IMG/VR virus record: IMGVR_UViG_3300006080_000092
Span: 1 to 21,805 of that record
Reading direction: 5' to 3' (one strand)
Origin: a virus
DNA: 21,805 nt
The notes beneath the pieces were generated by a model. That model saw only the letters and a program-made list of their open reading frames with translations. It was not told the DNA's origin and did no database searches. How positions within the stretch are numbered: the stretch's first letter is position 1; the number at the start of each line of letters is the position of its first letter. Of the stretch, positions 1 to 7,998 are shown piece by piece. A program made the translations under genes and the position numbers.

Positions 1-38
1 AGTCACTAGGATGGAAACCAAAGCATAATATTATATGA
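1..38 (+). CDS. 3' end of an upstream gene (partial)
   Basis: The frame beginning at position 3 stays open to a TGA at 36-38 and would end ...GWKPKHNII. It overlaps the ATG of the next gene at 35 in the ATGA arrangement seen at other junctions here, for example 1452 and 16218. A second open frame ends with TAA at 26-28, so the assignment is not certain. Too little is present to identify the product. Confidence 0.35.
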   Translation, partial: SLGWKPKHNII

Positions 39-1093
39 AATTAGTTATATTAAATGATACACATTGTGGTGTAAGAAACTCATCTGAGATCTTCATGGAA
101 TACCAAAGAAGGTTTTACGAAGAGATATTCTTCCCATACTGTAAAGATAATGACATCACACAAGTGTTGCATTTAGGTGATTACTATGATCATAGAAAGA
201 ATATTAACTTCAAAGCTCTTAATCATAATAGAAGAATATTCTTAGATCCATTAAGAGATAATGGCATGACTATGGATATCATTCCAGGTAATCATGATGT
301 GTTTCATAAGAATACTAATGCATTATGTTCACTCAAAGAGTTGTTAGGATACTATACATCTAATGTTAATATCTTTATGAAGCCTACTACCGTTAGTTAT
401 GATGGGGTTAAGATTAACTTCTTGCCATGGATTAGTAAAGACAACTATGAAACATCTATGAGATTCATTAAGGATAATGATGGTATCTTATTTGGTCATT
501 TAGAATTAGAAGGATTTGAAGTACTTAAGGGGTTTAACAATCCACATGGTATGAGTGGTAAATTATTCAAGCATTATGATACAGTTATAACTGGACATTA
601 TCATACTAAGTCACAACAAGGACCTATCAGATACTTAGGCTCTCAAATGGAGTTTACTTGGAATGATGCACATGATCCAAAACACTTCCATGTATTCGAT
701 ACCGATACAGGAAAGATTACACCAATTCTTAATCCAATTACCTTATTTGAAAAGGTATATTATAATGATAATACAACGGACTATCATACCGTTGATGTAT
801 CATATTTAGAGAACAAATTCGTAAAGGTTATAGTTGATAGTAAGACTAACCCCTTTATGTTTGACAAATTTATCGATAGAATAGCTGACATTAACACTCA
901 TGAGTTAAAGATAGTTGAGAACTTCCTGGAGTTCTTGGGTGAGAATGTTAAGACAGATATTGAATCGGTAGAGAACACAACAGAGTTAATGAGTACATAT
1001 GTAGATTCTGTCTTAACAGATCTAGATAAAGATAAGATTAAAGTACTTATGAACTCGTTGTATAATGAAGCAATAAATGAGGAAATACAATAA
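35..1093 (+). CDS. 47: gp47/SbcD-type recombination nuclease subunit
   Basis: This is the calcineurin-like phosphoesterase (Mre11/SbcD) subunit of the phage recombination nuclease. It partners the ATPase gp46 in resecting DNA ends for recombination-dependent replication and host DNA breakdown. The metal-binding motifs are in the usual order: DTH at residues 8-10, GDYYDH at 48-53, GNHD at 85-88, GHLE at 154-157 and GHYH at 187-190. At 352 residues it is close to T4 gp47 (about 340). The start lacks a strong Shine-Dalgarno and overlaps the preceding reading frame. The partner gene 46 follows after one inserted small gene. The family call is firm; exact nuclease specificity is inferred from T4. 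Confidence 0.95.
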   Translation: MKLVILNDTHCGVRNSSEIFMEYQRRFYEEIFFPYCKDNDITQVLHLGDYYDHRKNINFKALNHNRRIFLDPLRDNGMTMDIIPGNHDVFHKNTNALCSLKELLGYYTSNVNIFMKPTTVSYDGVKINFLPWISKDNYETSMRFIKDNDGILFGHLELEGFEVLKGFNNPHGMSGKLFKHYDTVITGHYHTKSQQGPIRYLGSQMEFTWNDAHDPKHFHVFDTDTGKITPILNPITLFEKVYYNDNTTDYHTVDVSYLENKFVKVIVDSKTNPFMFDKFIDRIADINTHELKIVENFLEFLGENVKTDIESVENTTELMSTYVDSVLTDLDKDKIKVLMNSLYNEAINEEIQ

Positions 1094-1455
1094 TGAAGAT
1101 AACACTAACAGCAATTGCTACAACAGTAGCTTTAATGGGCATGGCCGAAGCGTCACACCACACTCGACATGCAGTAAGTTCGCATCAATTTAATATTGAA
1201 GATGCAATGAACAATAAAGAGATAGTACTGATGTCATTAGGTGCAGCAGTATACTATTCACAATACTGTGCAGGATTAACTAGTAGAGGGCAGATGTACT
1301 TGAATAAAGCCGCTAAACTACATAAGATCGACTTTAATACGGTAGAGGATAATAAAGACTTTAAAGTTGGATATAAGACAGCTGAGAGTTACCCAACATG
1401 TGGTAGGCTTAGATTTGCTATTACTGACGCAGGCCTTGGAGCTATGATTCGATGA
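1093..1455 (+). CDS. small predicted exported protein of unknown function
   Basis: A 120-residue protein I do not recognise. It begins with a classical signal peptide: Lys2, a hydrophobic stretch from about residue 3 to 17, and a likely signal peptidase I site after AEA (residue 20). The mature part starts His-rich (SHHTRH) and has two cysteines, in YCAG and PTCGR, that could pair in the periplasm. The ATG shares a base with the stop of gene 47 (TAATG), and its own stop overlaps the gene 46 ATG (ATGA), so it is translationally locked between two nuclease subunits. A GAGG-type ribosome site lies at about 1079-1083. A lipobox is not evident. Export is inferred from sequence only. Confidence 0.75.
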   Translation: MKITLTAIATTVALMGMAEASHHTRHAVSSHQFNIEDAMNNKEIVLMSLGAAVYYSQYCAGLTSRGQMYLNKAAKLHKIDFNTVEDNKDFKVGYKTAESYPTCGRLRFAITDAGLGAMIR

Positions 1456-3155
1456 TTCAATTCGTAAGTATAGAATATAAAAACTTCTTATCGGCAGGAG
1501 CCAATTCAATTAAGATTAATCTTAATAAGAATAAGTCTACGTTGATTGTAGGCCATAACGGCGCTGGTAAGTCTTCTATACTTGATGCATTATCATTTGG
1601 CTTATTTGGTAAGCCACACAGATCTGTATCGAAGAATCAATTAGTAAACTCGGTTAATGGTAAAGGAGCCTTAGTAAATGTTAAGTTTAAATTATCAGGG
1701 CATGAGTTTGAAATCGTACGAGGTATTAAGCCTAATAAGTTTGAGATATGGCAAGATGGATCAATGATAGATCAATCTTCTAATGCTAGAGATTATCAGA
1801 AGTTCTTAGAACAGAATATACTGAAACTCAACCATAAGTCATTTCATCAGATTGTAGTACTTGGATCTAGTTCATTCATTCCATTTATGCAATTGTCTAC
1901 TAACCATAGACGTGAGGTGATCGAAGACTTATTAGATATTAATATCTTTAGTAAGATGAAGAATATACTTAAGGATAGAACATCAGGTGCCAGAAGTGCT
2001 TATAAGGATGCCAAGTCTTTATTAGATATTGAAAAGGTTAGGATAGAACATCAGAACCGATACATTGAGAAGATGGAATCTCTCAATATGGCAGCCGAAG
2101 CTTCTAATGAGGATAGGATACAACTAATTCAAGCTGAATTGTCTAAGCAAAGAAACTTAAAGACTAATCTGATGTCTGAGCTTAGATCATTTCCATTAAC
2201 ATTAAAATCCGATTTAAATGATTTAATGAAGTCTAAATCTGGTTTAGAGACTCAAAGAGGTGAAGTTACTAATACCATTAGTAATATGGTTACAGAAGCT
2301 AAGTTCTTTGATAGTCATGATACATGCCCTACATGTTCTCAAGACATCACTACATCAATCAAAGCTGATAAGGTCCAGACTATTAAGGACTCTGCAACAA
2401 TACTAAGTCAAGTTATGATTGATATTGAAGATGAATTAGAATCAAATACGGAAGGCCAATTAATAGTGGTTAATAGGATTGATAGCCTCAGAACGTGTTC
2501 TAATGCATTGGAGTCAACTGAAGGTCAAATCAAAGCTTTTGAGGATGGTATTAAAGGATTGAGTGTGGTTAAAGATAAGGTAGACTTATCTGAAGCTTAT
2601 GCTGAATTACATACATTAACTATTAATGCTGATGAGATAAGAGATGAATTAGATCATCAAAATGATAAGCTATTGTATAACGGTGTAGCAGGTGAGATGT
2701 TAAAGGATACTGGTATTAGAACGAAGGTTGTAAGAGAGTATTTACCAGCAATGAATATGTTGATTAATCAGTACTTACAAACACTAGACTTCTTTGTGTC
2801 ATTTAATCTAGATGAGAGTTTCAATGAGACTATCAGAAGTAGACACAGGGATACGTTTGTATACGCTAACTTCTCTGAAGGTGAGAAACAAAGGATCGAC
2901 TTATCATTGTTATTTGCTTGGCGTAAGATTGCTCAAATGAAGAACTCAACTAATACTAACTTATTGATATTAGATGAGACATTTGATTCATCCTTAGATA
3001 CAGATGGTGTAGATAATCTTATGAAGATCCTATATAGCTTAGATGATAACACCAATACATTTGTCATATCACATAAACCAGATCTACTTGAATCGAAGCT
3101 AGATGCTAAGATAGAATTCAAGAAACCTAACAACTTTTCGCAAATGATTGAATAA
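1452..3155 (+). CDS. 46: gp46/SbcC (Rad50-like) recombination ATPase
   Basis: An SMC-type ATPase that works with gp47 in end resection. The Walker A motif GHNGAGKS is at residues 34-41, followed by a long predicted coiled-coil region. At the apex is a zinc hook CPTC at 292-295. The ABC signature FSEGEKQR is at 474-481, Walker B with the extended D-loop (LLILDETFDSSLD) at 504-516, and the H-loop as VISHK near 540. At 567 residues it matches T4 gp46 (560). It starts inside the stop of the exported-protein gene (ATGA). Nothing essential is missing. Confidence 0.96.
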   Translation: MIQFVSIEYKNFLSAGANSIKINLNKNKSTLIVGHNGAGKSSILDALSFGLFGKPHRSVSKNQLVNSVNGKGALVNVKFKLSGHEFEIVRGIKPNKFEIWQDGSMIDQSSNARDYQKFLEQNILKLNHKSFHQIVVLGSSSFIPFMQLSTNHRREVIEDLLDINIFSKMKNILKDRTSGARSAYKDAKSLLDIEKVRIEHQNRYIEKMESLNMAAEASNEDRIQLIQAELSKQRNLKTNLMSELRSFPLTLKSDLNDLMKSKSGLETQRGEVTNTISNMVTEAKFFDSHDTCPTCSQDITTSIKADKVQTIKDSATILSQVMIDIEDELESNTEGQLIVVNRIDSLRTCSNALESTEGQIKAFEDGIKGLSVVKDKVDLSEAYAELHTLTINADEIRDELDHQNDKLLYNGVAGEMLKDTGIRTKVVREYLPAMNMLINQYLQTLDFFVSFNLDESFNETIRSRHRDTFVYANFSEGEKQRIDLSLLFAWRKIAQMKNSTNTNLLILDETFDSSLDTDGVDNLMKILYSLDDNTNTFVISHKPDLLESKLDAKIEFKKPNNFSQMIE

Positions 3156-3171
3156 CCCTCTAATTATGATG

Positions 3172-3200
3172 TTGCCATTTTGGTCGTTTTACTATATAAT
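3172..3200 (+). promoter_or_regulatory. sigma70-like promoter for the vWA/metalloprotease gene
   Basis: The -35 is TTGCCA (3172-3177) and the -10 is TATAAT (3195-3200), with 17 bases between. The -10 continues as TATAATATAAT. A 33-base stretch from 3190 to 3222, covering the -10, the leader and the start of the ribosome site, is repeated exactly at 5521-5553 before the AAA+ gene. Confidence 0.85.
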
Positions 3201-3234
3201 ATAATTATAAACAATTGAGAAAAGGCATTACATT

Positions 3235-5295
3235 ATGAATATACAAAGTCAAGATTACCTAGCAAAGTTACTTGCTAAAGAGAACCTTACCGTTCAACAC
3301 GGTAACTATTCAACAGCTTCATTCAACGTTGTAGATAGAATACTTAGTCTTCCATTATGGGCAGATAAAGGTAAAGCTGTTTACGATTTATTAGTTGGTC
3401 ATGAAGTAGGACATGCATTATACACACCTGCAGAGGGGTGGCATGATTCCGAATCTAAGATTCCAGGTGTTCCAAGATCAATGATTAACATCATCGAGGA
3501 CATTCGTATCGAGAAGTTAATTCAAAGAACATACCCTGGTATCGTAAGATCATTTAAGAAAGGTTATAAGATCTTATTTGATGACAACCTATTCGGTACA
3601 GTCGGTAAAGACTTAACTAAATACGGTTTCATGGATAAGTTAAACATCCACTCTAAAGGCAGAGGATATGCTAAAGTTGAATTCGACGATACAGAACAAA
3701 TGTTTGTTGATTTAGCTATGAAAGTTGAGACTTGGGATGATGTGCTTAATGCGTGTTTGGAGATTAATGATTTCTTGCAAAACCGCGATGATTATAAATA
3801 TGAAGATAAGGAGAATGAAGATGAGAACACTGAAACAGGAAGTGCATGTGGTGAAGAGTCAGATGAAACAGGATCCGACATGGGGCAGACTGATGAAGTC
3901 GGCGAAGACACTAGCGATGCACCGTCAGATAGTAAACCAGCTGAAAATGAGTCAGTAACTGATGATGCCCAACGTGAAAACGAGGGTGATCTTTTAGAAA
4001 AAGATGAACGTGGTAAGCAACCAGCTTACTGTGATGGTATTAAAGAAGATACTATTGATCAAATGGTTACTACGTATAAAGATCTTGCAGCTGCACGAGC
4101 TAAATCTGAGGCACGTACAAATTATTCAATATACAACAACGAATTTGTCAGTGCTAATTTTGAAACCTTTATATCTGAGAGCAAGAAAGTCGTGGCTCAA
4201 ATGGCTAAGGAATTTGAACGTAAGAAAGCTGCATTCGAATATAGCCGTAGTCAAACTGCAAAGAAAGGTTCTTTGGATGTTAACAAACTTCACCAGTATC
4301 AATACAGTGAAGATATCTTTCAAACAGTAACTCAGTTAGCGCAAGCTAAGAGCCACGGCATTGTGTCAGTACTTGACTGGTCTGGATCAATGAGTGGCAT
4401 CATCGAAGATGTTGTTAAGCAGTCAATTCAAATAGCAATGTTCTGTAAGAGAGTTAACATTCCATTTGAGTTTTACACTTTCACAAGTGGTGCAAATGAT
4501 GTTGACATTGATAAGCTACCTATGGGCACTATACAGAATGTCGATAGAGTCCGCATTACTGAGATTACTAATAACCGTTTGAGTAAAGCTGACTTCATGG
4601 GATCTATTAAAGCGTTATTTGCAGCAGCTATTATCACTGGTGATTATTCTACACGTACTAGCACAGGCATCTATTATGGAGATTTGTGCACATATGATCG
4701 TATGGGTTCTACACCTCTTATCGAAACTACGATTGCGTTAGCTACATTAGTCTCTAGGTTCCAAGCTAGAAACGCTATTCAGAATACTAACATCATCATC
4801 CTAACCGATGGCCAACCAGATTATCTTTCATTGACACAAGATTACAGTGATAATAATTTGAGTATAGACACATACAATATTGTATTAAACTTTAAAGGTA
4901 AAACTATTAAAGGTTCATCTACCGAAGAGATATACAGTGAGTGTGTTAAAGCCTTGAAAGCTTATACTAACTCAACTGTAATGTGTTTCTTCTTGGCTGG
5001 AGGTAATCAAGATTTCTTAATGGGATTTTACAAGATAGGTGGTTACGTTGATAATTCAATTAAGGATAAGGCTGTTAAAACCTTTAAGGCTGATGGTCTC
5101 CACGTTACTAGCAATGTCAACGGTTATGATAAATTCCTTATTATCAAGGTTGGTGATAAGAATGTTGCAACTGAATTTGAACCTAAGAAGACAGAGAAGA
5201 TTTCAGACATCAAACGTGAATTTAGAAAGTTTAATAAGAACAAGAAGCAAGTTAAGAAGTTAGTTAAAACAATCACAGATGCGGTTGCCGCATAA
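3235..5295 (+). CDS. vWA-domain protein with N-terminal HExxH metalloprotease-like domain (CobT-like)
   Basis: A 686-residue protein in three parts. Residues 1-190 carry HEVGH at 56-60 followed by NIIED at 85-89, the layout of a gluzincin-type zinc peptidase with a possible third ligand at Glu88. Residues 190-270 are a very acidic, Ser/Thr-rich linker. The C-terminal half is a von Willebrand factor A domain with a complete MIDAS: DWSGS at 381-385, Thr at about 493 and TDGQPD from 524. Such proteins are annotated CobT-like and pair with MoxR/CobS-type AAA+ ATPases, and one lies just downstream with a matching promoter. The pair probably forms a metal-dependent remodelling or chaperone machine. 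Cobalt chelation is not implied. The ribosome site GAGAAAAGG (3217-3225) fixes the start. The real substrate is unknown. Confidence 0.85.
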   Translation: MNIQSQDYLAKLLAKENLTVQHGNYSTASFNVVDRILSLPLWADKGKAVYDLLVGHEVGHALYTPAEGWHDSESKIPGVPRSMINIIEDIRIEKLIQRTYPGIVRSFKKGYKILFDDNLFGTVGKDLTKYGFMDKLNIHSKGRGYAKVEFDDTEQMFVDLAMKVETWDDVLNACLEINDFLQNRDDYKYEDKENEDENTETGSACGEESDETGSDMGQTDEVGEDTSDAPSDSKPAENESVTDDAQRENEGDLLEKDERGKQPAYCDGIKEDTIDQMVTTYKDLAAARAKSEARTNYSIYNNEFVSANFETFISESKKVVAQMAKEFERKKAAFEYSRSQTAKKGSLDVNKLHQYQYSEDIFQTVTQLAQAKSHGIVSVLDWSGSMSGIIEDVVKQSIQIAMFCKRVNIPFEFYTFTSGANDVDIDKLPMGTIQNVDRVRITEITNNRLSKADFMGSIKALFAAAIITGDYSTRTSTGIYYGDLCTYDRMGSTPLIETTIALATLVSRFQARNAIQNTNIIILTDGQPDYLSLTQDYSDNNLSIDTYNIVLNFKGKTIKGSSTEEIYSECVKALKAYTNSTVMCFFLAGGNQDFLMGFYKIGGYVDNSIKDKAVKTFKADGLHVTSNVNGYDKFLIIKVGDKNVATEFEPKKTEKISDIKREFRKFNKNKKQVKKLVKTITDAVAA

Positions 5296-5304
5296 GGAGA
5301 AAAT

Positions 5305-5466
5305 ATGTTAGATGGATACCCAGATGCTAAGAAGCATCAAGTAATAAGCTTTATTAAATCAGGATTAAGATTCGTAGGATACTTTGCCTTACCATTTTCG
5401 TTAATGGTAGCTGCTGTATTCTTGATCTTGGCCGAAGTGTTAGGCGTTGTGGAGGAGCTTGTATAA
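5305..5466 (+). CDS. small single-pass membrane protein
   Basis: A 53-residue reading frame that starts at the ATG at 5305, ten bases after the vWA gene stop. It has a good ribosome site, AAGGAG, at 5294-5299. The sequence has a charged N-terminus (about residues 1-19, with KK and K) and then one long hydrophobic span, roughly residues 21-43 (GLRFVGYFALPFSLMVAAVF onward), ending in an acidic tail (VVEELV). It sits between the vWA protein and the AAA+ ATPase, so it could anchor or regulate that pair at the membrane; this is inference. No family recognised. Confidence 0.7.
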   Translation: MLDGYPDAKKHQVISFIKSGLRFVGYFALPFSLMVAAVFLILAEVLGVVEELV

Positions 5467-5498
5467 CCATCTTATTTAGATGAAAAATACATGGTTAT
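5463..5498 (+). promoter_or_regulatory. long stem-loop overlapping the stop of the small membrane protein
   Basis: ATAACCAT (5463-5470) pairs perfectly with ATGGTTAT (5491-5498). Inside, TATTT pairs with AAATA after a small internal loop, leaving a loop of about seven bases. No T-run follows, so it is not a classical intrinsic terminator. It lies immediately before the promoter at 5503 and may protect the 3' end of the upstream mRNA or weaken read-through. Confidence 0.55.
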
Positions 5499-5502
5499 TA
5501 GG

Positions 5503-5531
5503 TTGCCATTATCCACGATCTACTATATAAT
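5503..5531 (+). promoter_or_regulatory. sigma70-like promoter for the MoxR/CobS-type AAA+ gene
   Basis: TTGCCA (5503-5508), 17 bases, TATAAT (5526-5531), extended to TATAATATAAT. It shares a 33-base identical block with the promoter and leader at 3190-3222, so the two partner genes should be transcribed and translated alike. Confidence 0.85.
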
Positions 5532-5563
5532 ATAATTATAAACAATTGAGAAAGGACTATATA

Positions 5564-6736
5564 ATGAAAAATGTAAAACAAGAAGTTTTTGCCAAAGTAG
5601 CAGAGACACACACAAAAAATGATTTCACTGTTAAAGAGATATTAGCAATCGCTGATAACTTCGGTTGGAAACGACAAGCAGTATACAATCAACTTAAGAA
5701 ATTCCCTAAAGTAGGTACTAGATCAGGTGAAGGTGTATATAACCTTGAAGCTGCTTTAATCCCTTTCAGGGCTAAGCCATCACCAACTACTGTTCAACAA
5801 GTAGGTGTTTCATCTGTTTCTAACGATGAGGTATATATCCCTGAAATTGATAAGACATTCGTCGCTTGGGGTAACTTTAAAGATGTCTCAACTATCATTA
5901 ACTCAGGTGCATTTTACCCTACATATGTTACAGGTTTATCTGGTAACGGTAAGACGTTCATGATCGAACAAGCATGTGCTAAGGCTGGACGTGAATATGT
6001 TCGTGTTCAGATCTCTCCTGAGACTGACGAAGATGATTTAATTGGTGGTTTCCGTTTATTAGCTGGTGAAACAGTATTCCAAAAAGGACCTGTTATCAAA
6101 GCTATGGAAGCCGGAGCAGTTCTGTTGATTGATGAGATTGATCGCGGTACTAATAAGATCATGGCCCTTCAAGGTGTTTTGGAAGGCAAGCCTGTTCTAA
6201 TTAAGAAAACTGGTGAGATCATCAAACCTAAGAAAGGTTTTAATGTAATTGCTACTGCTAATACAAAGGGTAAAGGCTCTGATGATGGTCGCTTTACAGC
6301 TGCTACAATCATTGACGAAGCATTCCTAGAACGTTTCACTATTACCATTGAACAAGCATTCCCAGCTCAAAAGACTGAGCAAAAGATTCTTAAGAAGCAC
6401 ATGGAGAAGTTTGATTGTGTTGATGAAGAGTTTGCAACACTATTGACTGGTTGGGCTGATACGATTCGTAAGACGTTTGAAGATGAAGGTATTGATGAGG
6501 TTATTTCAACTCGTCGTCTTTGCCACATCGTACAGACATTCAGTATCTTCGGTCAACGTGAGAAAGCTATCTCATTATGTATTAATCGTTTTGATGATGA
6601 TACTAAAGAAGCTTTCCTTGATCTTTACTCTAAGGTTGATGCAACCATCAACAGTGTTGATGATTATGGCACAGACTGCTATGATGACGTAGCAGAAGAT
6701 AGTGCTCAAGTTCCTTATGCTGATTACAAACTATAA
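5564..6736 (+). CDS. MoxR/CobS-type AAA+ ATPase with N-terminal helix-turn-helix-like region
   Basis: A 390-residue ATPase. Residues about 15-60 (DFTVKEILAIADNFGWKRQ and following) look like a winged or simple helix-turn-helix. The AAA+ core has Walker A GLSGNGKT at 124-131, Walker B LLIDEID near 187-193, sensor 1 ATANT, and an arginine-finger-like FLERF. This is the CobS/MoxR pattern, and such ATPases act with a vWA partner, here encoded just upstream. The ATG at 5564 is chosen because GAGAAAGGA (5548-5556) is the ribosome site; an in-frame TTG at 5546 lies within that site and is not credible. T4 itself lacks this pair, but T4-like marine phages often carry a cobS-like gene. Function in infection is unknown. 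Confidence 0.88.
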   Translation: MKNVKQEVFAKVAETHTKNDFTVKEILAIADNFGWKRQAVYNQLKKFPKVGTRSGEGVYNLEAALIPFRAKPSPTTVQQVGVSSVSNDEVYIPEIDKTFVAWGNFKDVSTIINSGAFYPTYVTGLSGNGKTFMIEQACAKAGREYVRVQISPETDEDDLIGGFRLLAGETVFQKGPVIKAMEAGAVLLIDEIDRGTNKIMALQGVLEGKPVLIKKTGEIIKPKKGFNVIATANTKGKGSDDGRFTAATIIDEAFLERFTITIEQAFPAQKTEQKILKKHMEKFDCVDEEFATLLTGWADTIRKTFEDEGIDEVISTRRLCHIVQTFSIFGQREKAISLCINRFDDDTKEAFLDLYSKVDATINSVDDYGTDCYDDVAEDSAQVPYADYKL

Positions 6737-6748
6737 TCGGAATTGGGG

Positions 6749-6777
6749 TTGACATTCACATCGAAAAGGCGTATAAT
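6749..6777 (+). promoter_or_regulatory. sigma70-like promoter giving a probably leaderless mRNA
   Basis: TTGACA (6749-6754), 17 bases, TATAAT (6772-6777) continuing ATA. This is the best -35 in the window. The first ATG of the next gene is at 6786, eight bases after the -10, close to the expected transcription start. Confidence 0.85.
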
Positions 6778-6785
6778 ATAAACAT

Positions 6786-7070
6786 ATGACAATTAAATAC
6801 AAATACAATGAAAAGGGGTTACTTGACGAGATGCAGGGTTATGTTGATGGTACATACAATGAACATTACTCTGGTCGAGGTGGAGTCCAAGCATTAGATC
6901 TTATCTGCGCAAGTGGTAAGGGCTTGGACTTCACATTAAGTAACGTAATTAAATATGCTGCAAGGTATGGTGAAAAAGACGGGACTAACCGTAAAGATCT
7001 AATTAAGATCATTCACTATGGCTTACTAGCTTTAAATGAACATGACGAGGTTAATAATGAATCTATCTAA
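6786..7070 (+). CDS. DUF3310 family protein
   Basis: A 94-residue protein matching the DUF3310 pattern common in phages: a HYSGRGGVQALDLI-type opening, then FTLSNVIKYAARYGEK and a DLIKIIHYGLLAL helix. The family is sometimes labelled nucleotide-kinase-like, but its biochemical role is not established. Two starts are possible. ATG 6786 has no ribosome site and lies at the predicted 5' end of the transcript. ATG 6831 (residue 16) is preceded by AAAAGGGG at 6811-6818 with a rather long 12-base spacing, and would still keep most of the domain. The 3' end overlaps the clamp gene by 14 bases. Confidence 0.8.
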   Translation: MTIKYKYNEKGLLDEMQGYVDGTYNEHYSGRGGVQALDLICASGKGLDFTLSNVIKYAARYGEKDGTNRKDLIKIIHYGLLALNEHDEVNNESI

Positions 7071-7746
7071 TGAAACAGTCGAGGTCTTAAAGAACTTCGC
7101 AGCAATCAATAGTAACATCGCGTTTACTACTGATAATACATTACGTACGGTAGCTGTATCGCGGAACGTAATGGCTAAGGCATCTGTGTCTGAATCATTT
7201 CCATATGAGTTTGGAGTATATGATTTGCCGGAGTTCTTATCAGCGTTAAGTATGTTTGAAGAACCTAATTTATCATTTGATAATAATAAGAAGTTTGTTA
7301 CTGTAACAAATGCTAATGGGTCATCTTCTATTAAATACTTCTTCTCTGATGTCAGTAATCTGGTAACTGCGAAGAATGATCCTAAGATGCCTGATGTGGC
7401 TGTATCATTTGAGTTAACCGGTTCTCAGTTAAATTCTATTCGTAAGGCATCGGGAGCATTGAAGGCAGACCAATTGGTTATTAAGCCTACTCTGATAGGG
7501 TCCCAAAATGACGCAGGAGTTGAGTTAATTGTAACTGATGTTAAGAATCCAACGTCAAATGAATTTAAACTGTCAGTTAAAACTGATATAAATAATGATA
7601 CTGAGTTTGAGTTTGTGCTAAACATAGGCAACTTTAAATTCAGTATGTGTGATAGTTATAAGTTTGAGATCTCATCTAAGCTTATAGCATCTGTAACCGC
7701 AGTCGATACCCAGTATTGGCTCGCACTTGAAAAATCGTCCAAATAA
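7057..7746 (+). CDS. 45: gp45-type sliding clamp
   Basis: The trimeric DNA polymerase processivity clamp, loaded by gp44/gp62; in T4 it also activates late transcription. The N-terminus, MNLSNETVEVLKNFAAIN, matches the T4 gp45 opening closely (LLKNFATINSG), as do YDLPEFLSALS and the C-terminal end of the second domain. The length is 229 residues against 228 in T4. The start at 7057 is chosen for this alignment and for the GACGAGG site at 7044-7050; an upstream in-frame ATG at 7036 would add seven unsupported residues. It is followed by its loader genes in the T4 order 45-44-62-regA, with three small insertions. Confidence 0.95.
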   Translation: MNLSNETVEVLKNFAAINSNIAFTTDNTLRTVAVSRNVMAKASVSESFPYEFGVYDLPEFLSALSMFEEPNLSFDNNKKFVTVTNANGSSSIKYFFSDVSNLVTAKNDPKMPDVAVSFELTGSQLNSIRKASGALKADQLVIKPTLIGSQNDAGVELIVTDVKNPTSNEFKLSVKTDINNDTEFEFVLNIGNFKFSMCDSYKFEISSKLIASVTAVDTQYWLALEKSSK

Positions 7747-7760
7747 GGAGAAAATACAAC

Positions 7761-7988
7761 ATGTCTGATCAAGATCAAACAACAACAGAAGAAGAAGTAA
7801 CACCAGGTATTGGTATGCAGGATATTGCCGCGTGCGTACAAATTATTGACATTGTAACTAAACGAGGTGCCTTTGAAGGTGCTGAGTTGGCTGATGTCGG
7901 TACTGTTCGTAATAGACTAACTGCATTTTTAGAAGCCAATAAACCGGCTGAAGAAGAAGAAGCTACAGAAGAAACCACTGCGGATTAA
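7761..7988 (+). CDS. small acidic protein of unknown function
   Basis: A 75-residue protein with acidic, low-complexity ends (TTTEEEV near the start, AEEEEATEETTAD at the end) around a conserved-looking centre that reads MQDIAACVQIIDIV and ADVGTVRNRLTAFLE, probably two helices. AAGGAG at 7745-7750 gives good initiation, and the gene follows the clamp by 14 bases. Similar small acidic proteins occur next to clamp genes in other T4-like phages as far as I recall, with no assigned function. It could be a DNA-mimic or adaptor; that is speculation. Confidence 0.75.
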   Translation: MSDQDQTTTEEEVTPGIGMQDIAACVQIIDIVTKRGAFEGAELADVGTVRNRLTAFLEANKPAEEEEATEETTAD

Positions 7989-7998
7989 TTAATCCATT

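Noticed and set aside
5546-5563. TTG start adding six residues to the AAA+ ATPase
   Set aside because: The TTG overlaps the ribosome site GAGAAAGGA, which correctly serves ATG 5564.
3235-6736. Cobaltochelatase (CobS/CobT) and, with the SbmA/BacA-like gene, a cobalamin system
   Set aside because: The names come from fold similarity only. No CobN or other cobalamin gene is present, and the N-terminal HExxH domain is not part of a chelatase. BacA-type B12 uptake is known only in distant relatives.
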